64,000 nucleotides of DNA from Neoactinobaculum massilliense (GTDB lineage Bacteria > Actinomycetota > Actinomycetes > Actinomycetales > Actinomycetaceae): positions 62,001 through 126,000 of the forward strand of contig NZ_UWPE01000002.1 in assembly GCF_900604955.1 (NCBI RefSeq), in the 5' to 3' direction. The notes under the pieces were generated by a model, which saw only the letters and a program-made list of their open reading frames with translations, was not told the origin of the DNA and did not search any database. Below are positions 60,062-64,000 of the stretch, piece by piece; position 1 is the first letter of the stretch, and each line of letters starts with the position of its first letter. Position numbers and translations under genes: made by a program.

Positions 60062-61807
60062 ATGAGTGTTCAGGCAGAAGTGATCCGAGATGCAGCGGCC
60101 ACGCCACTTCAGGCCGTACATGCCGTGCGTGATGCTGCTATCGCGCCCACCGCGAGAGCCATATTGCGCACTGTCATCGGTAAGGCGGAGGCAGCACTGC
60201 GCGAAGCATTCACCATCAACTTCTCCTTATTGTCGGTGGCGGACCTACAGCAGCTGGTACGATCTACCGCGCTTACTCGGGACCGTCTTGAGGCGCTAGC
60301 GGCAGGAGCCCTGGCGGAACTATCCCGAAGGCGTCAGGAAGCACAGTCACGGGCGGACGCCGGTAAGCGTCCCGACCCTGCGGTAAAAGGGCCCGCGCGT
60401 TCACCGCAAGAAGTATTAGTCGGCGCCGGTCAATCCACGCGGGAAGCAAGGGCAGCCGTGCGACGCGCCGTGCAGGTGACGGATACACTTCCACTTTTTG
60501 CCGCCGCGTGGCGTGCTGGCGAAATCTCGCAAGCATATGTGGACGTCATGCGGCGCCTAATATGCACTCATCCCGAGGTTTGTGACCGCCTTGAGGCCGG
60601 TGCCGAGGCTGAGCTCCTGGCATTCGCACACCAGGCGGACTCCGTGGACCAGTTCAGTAAACGCGTGCGGTGGTGGCTCATTAAATACTTCCCGCGGCAC
60701 ATGGAGCAGCAGATACAGCGCGAGATCACTCGTGAAAACATTAATCTTTTCCCTCTCTCAGAGCAGGCGGGATGGAAGATTTCCGGCACACTATCTGCAC
60801 TCCACGGGCATATTCTCAATGTCGCTTTGGACCACACGATGGGGCGCAAAGCTGCCGAGGATCATCGCCGCATTAATGAACGTCGAGCGGAAGCACTCAT
60901 GAAGTTGGCGGAGGATCGTGCCGGCACCACCACGAATGGGCGTCCCCGCATTGGCACACAAATTCTTGTGACCGTACCGGTGACGGCGCTGGCGCAGGCA
61001 GAGCACCTAGCAGGCTCGGGATGCCTAGTGGACGCTACGGATCAGAGCGCCGAAGCAAGAAATGGGACAGGTGCAGGCGATCACCACTGCTCCGGTCCTA
61101 TGCGCGCCGAGGGGGTTAAGGAGACCGAGAGAGCCAAGGGCATCGGGAAAGCCAGGGGCGCCGAGAGAGTCACGGGCGCCGAGAACGTTGCTGGAGCTAG
61201 CCGTCATGCCACCAATTGTTCGGTGGTAGGCACGGGACTTGGCCGGCAGGGCGCCTGTATGGCCGAGGTGAAGCGAGATCGTGACGTGCTTCAAGGTGCG
61301 CTTGGGAAAATGGGCGCAGACGGAAAAGCAAGAGACATGCTCGGCGAGATGACCGGACTGATCCGCGGCGGCCCGCCCGCCGATGTCATGGCGGGCATCA
61401 CGCCCGCTACTCTCTCCGATGGCACTGCGTTATCACCCATGCAGTTCCGAAAACTGCTCTGCGAATCAACGCTGGCCCGAGTGGTGCTGTCTGCCAAAGG
61501 AGAAGTGCTGGATGTTGGCCGCCGTGCCCGGCTCTTCACTCCCGCGCAGGTGCGTGGGGTTGTAGCTCGGGACCGCACCTGCCGATACCCGGGATGCACG
61601 GAGTCCGTTGAACACTGCGAAGTTCACCATGCGATTCAATGGGAGAAAGGGGGCCGCACAGATATCGACAACGCCATGCTGCTCTGCTGGCACCACCATG
61701 CCTACGTCCATGCGCAACGGATCACCATTGCGCATCACCAGGGCGGATTCATGTTCACGCTCCCGAACGGCAAGGAGGTGGGATATAAGCTCAATCAGCG
61801 GGAATGA
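60062..61807 (+). CDS. DUF222 / HNH endonuclease family protein
   Basis: A 581-residue actinobacterial 13E12-repeat-type protein. A helical DUF222 region (about 35-300; SVADLQQLVRSTALTRDRLEALAAGAL, WRAGEISQAYVDVMRRL) is followed by a low-complexity Gly/Glu/Arg insertion (about 340-420), and a C-terminal HNH nuclease with DRTCRYPGC, CEVHHAIQWEKGG and NAMLLCWHHHAYVH. The Cys pairs and HH set complete the HNH fold. These proteins are multiplied in actinobacterial genomes; activity is mostly unproven. AGGAGGGGT precedes ATG 60062; the longer frame from 59873 has no such site. Confidence 0.88.
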   Translation: MSVQAEVIRDAAATPLQAVHAVRDAAIAPTARAILRTVIGKAEAALREAFTINFSLLSVADLQQLVRSTALTRDRLEALAAGALAELSRRRQEAQSRADAGKRPDPAVKGPARSPQEVLVGAGQSTREARAAVRRAVQVTDTLPLFAAAWRAGEISQAYVDVMRRLICTHPEVCDRLEAGAEAELLAFAHQADSVDQFSKRVRWWLIKYFPRHMEQQIQREITRENINLFPLSEQAGWKISGTLSALHGHILNVALDHTMGRKAAEDHRRINERRAEALMKLAEDRAGTTTNGRPRIGTQILVTVPVTALAQAEHLAGSGCLVDATDQSAEARNGTGAGDHHCSGPMRAEGVKETERAKGIGKARGAERVTGAENVAGASRHATNCSVVGTGLGRQGACMAEVKRDRDVLQGALGKMGADGKARDMLGEMTGLIRGGPPADVMAGITPATLSDGTALSPMQFRKLLCESTLARVVLSAKGEVLDVGRRARLFTPAQVRGVVARDRTCRYPGCTESVEHCEVHHAIQWEKGGRTDIDNAMLLCWHHHAYVHAQRITIAHHQGGFMFTLPNGKEVGYKLNQRE

Positions 61808-61871
61808 CGGAGGCCGGGCAGAGGCGGAACGCCGCGGTTAACCCGGACCCATGGATTCCTCATCAGTACGG

Positions 61872-61931
61872 AGTTCGACCACCCGAATACCTCCGGGCCG
61901 TAGTTCGGCCACCCGAATACCTCCGGGCCGG
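61872..61931. repeat. 30-base tandem duplication after the HNH gene
   Basis: Two 30-base units (starting AGTTCGACCACCCGAATACC) with a single base difference at 61872-61901 and 61902-61931, directly downstream of the HNH gene and before the convergent ABC exporter end. Contains CCCGAATACCTCCGGG, a CCCG..CGGG dyad that could form a hairpin in each copy. Confidence 0.8.
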
Positions 61932-61985
61932 CATCACGCGCAATAACTCCGAGCCGGCAAGGCGTAACCCGGGCCGATAACGTGT

Positions 61986-63824
61986 TCACGAACGCTGCCA
62001 GGTTTCCCAGAGCGACGCATACTGCCCGCCACGGGTGACCAATTCGTCGTGCGAACCCAGTTCCACCACGCGGCCGTTTTCCATGACCGCCACGCGGTCG
62101 GCGTCGTGCGCCGTGTACAACCGGTGCGCAATCGCGATCACCGTGCGCCCGCGCAATACTCGCGCCATTGCGCGCTCCGTGGACCGTGCCGCCGTCGGGT
62201 CAAGGAGGGACGTGGCCTCATCGAGCACCAGCACCTGCGGATCCAACAGCACAATTCGCGCCAGCGCCAACTGCTGCGCCTGCGCCGGGGTCAGAATCCT
62301 GGCGCCGCTTCCCAGCTGCTCGTCAAGCGCCACCTCAAGTTCCACCGTGCGCAGCGCTTCCCGCATCTCCACCTCAGTGGCAGCCTCGTTAGCCAACCGG
62401 AGGTTATCCGCCACGGTTCCCACGAACACGTGATGCTCCTGCGTTACTAGCGCCACCTCACGATGCAGCACGCTCTCCGGGATCTTCGATACATCCGCCC
62501 CACCAATCTGAACCCAGCCGGCACTGGGCGGATTAATACCGGCAATGAGCCGGCCCAAAGTGGATTTCCCCGCCCCAGAAGGTCCCACGATTGCCAGCGT
62601 CTCGCCGGGGCGAATATCAAGTGTCACGTGGTGCAGCACCTCATCGGATGCTTCCAGTTCGGGACCCGCAACCTCCGCGCCGGGCGCAGCGAAATCCTGC
62701 TCAGACGCGGCAGAATCCGGTGCGGGCTCACCCATAGCCTCCGGTCCAGCACCACCGCGCAGGTCATTCCGTTCCGCCACCTCGTACGTGAAGCACACGT
62801 CCCGGATTTCCAAGTTCTGACCCGCGGGCATCTCATCCCGCTCCGGTCCCCGGTCCGCGTTGTCCACCCCGAAGATACGAGCCAGCGACGCCCCCGCAAA
62901 CTGCGCCTCGTCCATGAGCCACGAAATTCCCTGCAGCGGCCCCGCAATCTGCAGACAGTACATCACCACCGTTGTTGTGGCGCCCAGTGACACCGCGCCC
63001 GTACCGGTCAGATATCCGCCCCACAGCAGCGCAATCACCACCGGCGAATACACCGTGGCCAGCACGCCCCAGTTGAAACCGATCCGCAGGAACGACGTAT
63101 ATACCTCGGAATTCACGGTCTCTGCCACCAGTGTGTCCAGCCGAGACAGCCGGGTCCTCCCCAGCGACAGGGCATCCACCGTCGTGGCCTGCTCTACCGT
63201 CTCGGATACCACGCCATCCACGGAGGCGCCGATCGCTGAATTTGCCAGGTACGACGGCGTCGCCCGCCGCAAATACCACCGCAGCACCAGCGGGAGCGGC
63301 ACCGCCACCACCAGGATCACCACGCCCACCTGAGGTGAGGTGACAATCGCGGCTGTCAGCGTCACCACCACCGTCGTCACGGCCACGATAAACCGTGAAA
63401 GCCCATCCTCCACGAAGTACCGGACGCGATCGACGTCGTTCGTGGTGCGTCCGAGCAGATCCCCGGTACCGGCCGCCTCCACCGTTTCCAGCGGGAGATG
63501 CGTCACCGAGTGAATAACTCCGTTACGCAACTGCGTAAAGACCTTCTGCCCGAAAATCTGTGCCCGGTAGGACGCCACATATGTGAGCGCCACCTGCACA
63601 CCGGCCACCGCCAGCACCGTGATAATGGTGGACACAATAAATCGCACGGTAGTACCGGCGCTCACCGCGTTGATAGCGCGCCCGATCATCATTGGCGCGA
63701 TCACACCCGCGATCGCCGCGGCCAACTGGAACACCAGCAGCCATACGAATTCGCTCCCGTGATCCTGAAAAATCCCGAGCAGCCGTCGAATAACGGTGCG
63801 AGTAGACGCAACGGGCAGTCTCAT
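61986..63824 (-). CDS. ABC exporter half-transporter (MdlA/MdlB-like) with degenerate C-loop
   Basis: A 612-residue fused permease-ATPase exporter. Six membrane segments cover about 25-310, followed by an acidic/Ala-rich linker of about 55 residues, then the ATPase: Walker A GPSGAGKST near 408-416, Q-loop VTQEHHV, Walker B VLVLDEAT, H-loop AHRL. The signature is LTPAQ instead of LSGGQ (in GARILTPAQAQQLALAR), so this half carries the non-canonical ATP site of a heterodimeric exporter. It overlaps the upstream partner gene by four bases (ATGA). Lipid-, drug- or peptide-type export is possible; substrate unknown. Start ATG 63824 lies inside the partner's stop region. Confidence 0.9.
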   Translation of the reverse strand: MRLPVASTRTVIRRLLGIFQDHGSEFVWLLVFQLAAAIAGVIAPMMIGRAINAVSAGTTVRFIVSTIITVLAVAGVQVALTYVASYRAQIFGQKVFTQLRNGVIHSVTHLPLETVEAAGTGDLLGRTTNDVDRVRYFVEDGLSRFIVAVTTVVVTLTAAIVTSPQVGVVILVVAVPLPLVLRWYLRRATPSYLANSAIGASVDGVVSETVEQATTVDALSLGRTRLSRLDTLVAETVNSEVYTSFLRIGFNWGVLATVYSPVVIALLWGGYLTGTGAVSLGATTTVVMYCLQIAGPLQGISWLMDEAQFAGASLARIFGVDNADRGPERDEMPAGQNLEIRDVCFTYEVAERNDLRGGAGPEAMGEPAPDSAASEQDFAAPGAEVAGPELEASDEVLHHVTLDIRPGETLAIVGPSGAGKSTLGRLIAGINPPSAGWVQIGGADVSKIPESVLHREVALVTQEHHVFVGTVADNLRLANEAATEVEMREALRTVELEVALDEQLGSGARILTPAQAQQLALARIVLLDPQVLVLDEATSLLDPTAARSTERAMARVLRGRTVIAIAHRLYTAHDADRVAVMENGRVVELGSHDELVTRGGQYASLWETWQRS

Positions 63825-64000
63825 TCGTTTACTCCCTCCGCGGGCGACGCCGATCGGTGCGGTGCTGCGGTGTCACGCGGCCCCGTGGTTTCCGCATCAA
63901 TAGTCCGCACACCGGATTGGTCCGCATCCCCCACGGCCCGTGCCACAACAGCGCGATAGGCGCCATTGTTCAGCAGATCAACATGTCGCCCGGCCGCCAC
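63821..64000 (-). CDS. C-terminal end of the partner ABC exporter (partial)
   Basis: A frame open from the window edge runs 59 codons to a TGA at 63821-63823, overlapping the next ATG. It reads VAAGRHVDLLNNGAYRAVVAR then a disordered Ser/Pro/Ala tail; GRH..LL..G.YR is the usual end of exporter ATPases after the H-loop. It is the first gene of a heterodimeric ABC exporter with the preceding entry. Most of the gene is outside the window. Confidence 0.75.
   Translation of the reverse strand: MAAGRHVDLLNNGAYRAVVARAVGDADQSGVRTIDAETTGPRDTAAPHRSASPAEGVNE

Overview
The window reads as a high-GC Gram-positive (Actinomycetota) chromosome segment, most likely from the Actinomycetaceae or a close bifidobacterial-like host commensal. 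The evidence is the strong G/C third-position bias, a lipoprotein/PKD pair of a type common in Actinomyces-like genomes, class Ib ribonucleotide reductase with NrdR-type boxes, a eukaryotic-type UDPGP uridylyltransferase beside galK/galE, a GH112 lacto-N-biose/galacto-N-biose phosphorylase, and LuxS. The species call is inference. I found no rRNA, tRNA or CRISPR array.

Layout. 1-3.4 kb: tail of a permease, then a lower-GC pocket with a MazG-like pyrophosphohydrolase and a convergent GIY-YIG/Schlafen-type helicase (defence-like). 3.4-9.5 kb: an acetoin/butanediol SDR, a GH3 glucosidase, a type B carboxylesterase and a zinc butanediol-type dehydrogenase. 9.7-12.7 kb: a Fic AMPylase-like protein with an operator-like dyad upstream, and a secreted PKD protein/lipoprotein pair. 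12.8-13.3 kb: a cluster of a dispersed intergenic repeat that recurs at 19.3-19.5 and 33.5-33.8 kb. 13.4-30.2 kb: a host-glycan locus (GH112 phosphorylase, AgaS-like isomerase, ROK kinase, PfkB kinase, class II aldolase, GH20 hexosaminidase, ABC importer, galK, UDPGP uridylyltransferase, galE). 30.5-35.5 kb: nucleoside hydrolase, ACT/UPF0210 pair, glycerol dehydrogenase, small membrane protein. 35.9-50.7 kb: nrdF, then a lower-GC sugar island (LacI, SBP, two permeases, an atypical GH31) with an IS3-like relic at its left edge, a SWIM-SNF2 helicase, then nrdHIE. 51-56 kb: a serine deaminase with large insertions, a small unannotated ORF with its own terminator, luxS, and an MTA/SAH nucleosidase fused to a C-terminal DNA-binding-like repeat region. 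56-64 kb: oligopeptidase B, an RNase HI with a long N-terminal extension, a DUF222-HNH protein and a heterodimeric-type ABC exporter.

How the parts work together. In the glycan locus the ABC system would import lacto-N-biose/galacto-N-biose. GH112 splits it to galactose-1-phosphate plus GlcNAc/GalNAc. Galactose-1-phosphate passes through the UDPGP transferase and GalE. The amino sugar appears to be handled by a kinase/AgaS/tagatose-phosphate route instead of the bifidobacterial NahK, although no deacetylase is present here. The second sugar island may add alpha-linked substrate to the same diet. luxS and the nucleosidase form a two-step SAH-detoxification/AI-2 operon.

The most unusual items are the nucleosidase-DNA-binding fusion, the dispersed composite repeats, the MazG plus GIY-YIG-Schlafen helicase pair, the atypical GH31 with its WIDWQQG motif, and an AT-rich palindrome array far upstream of nrdH.
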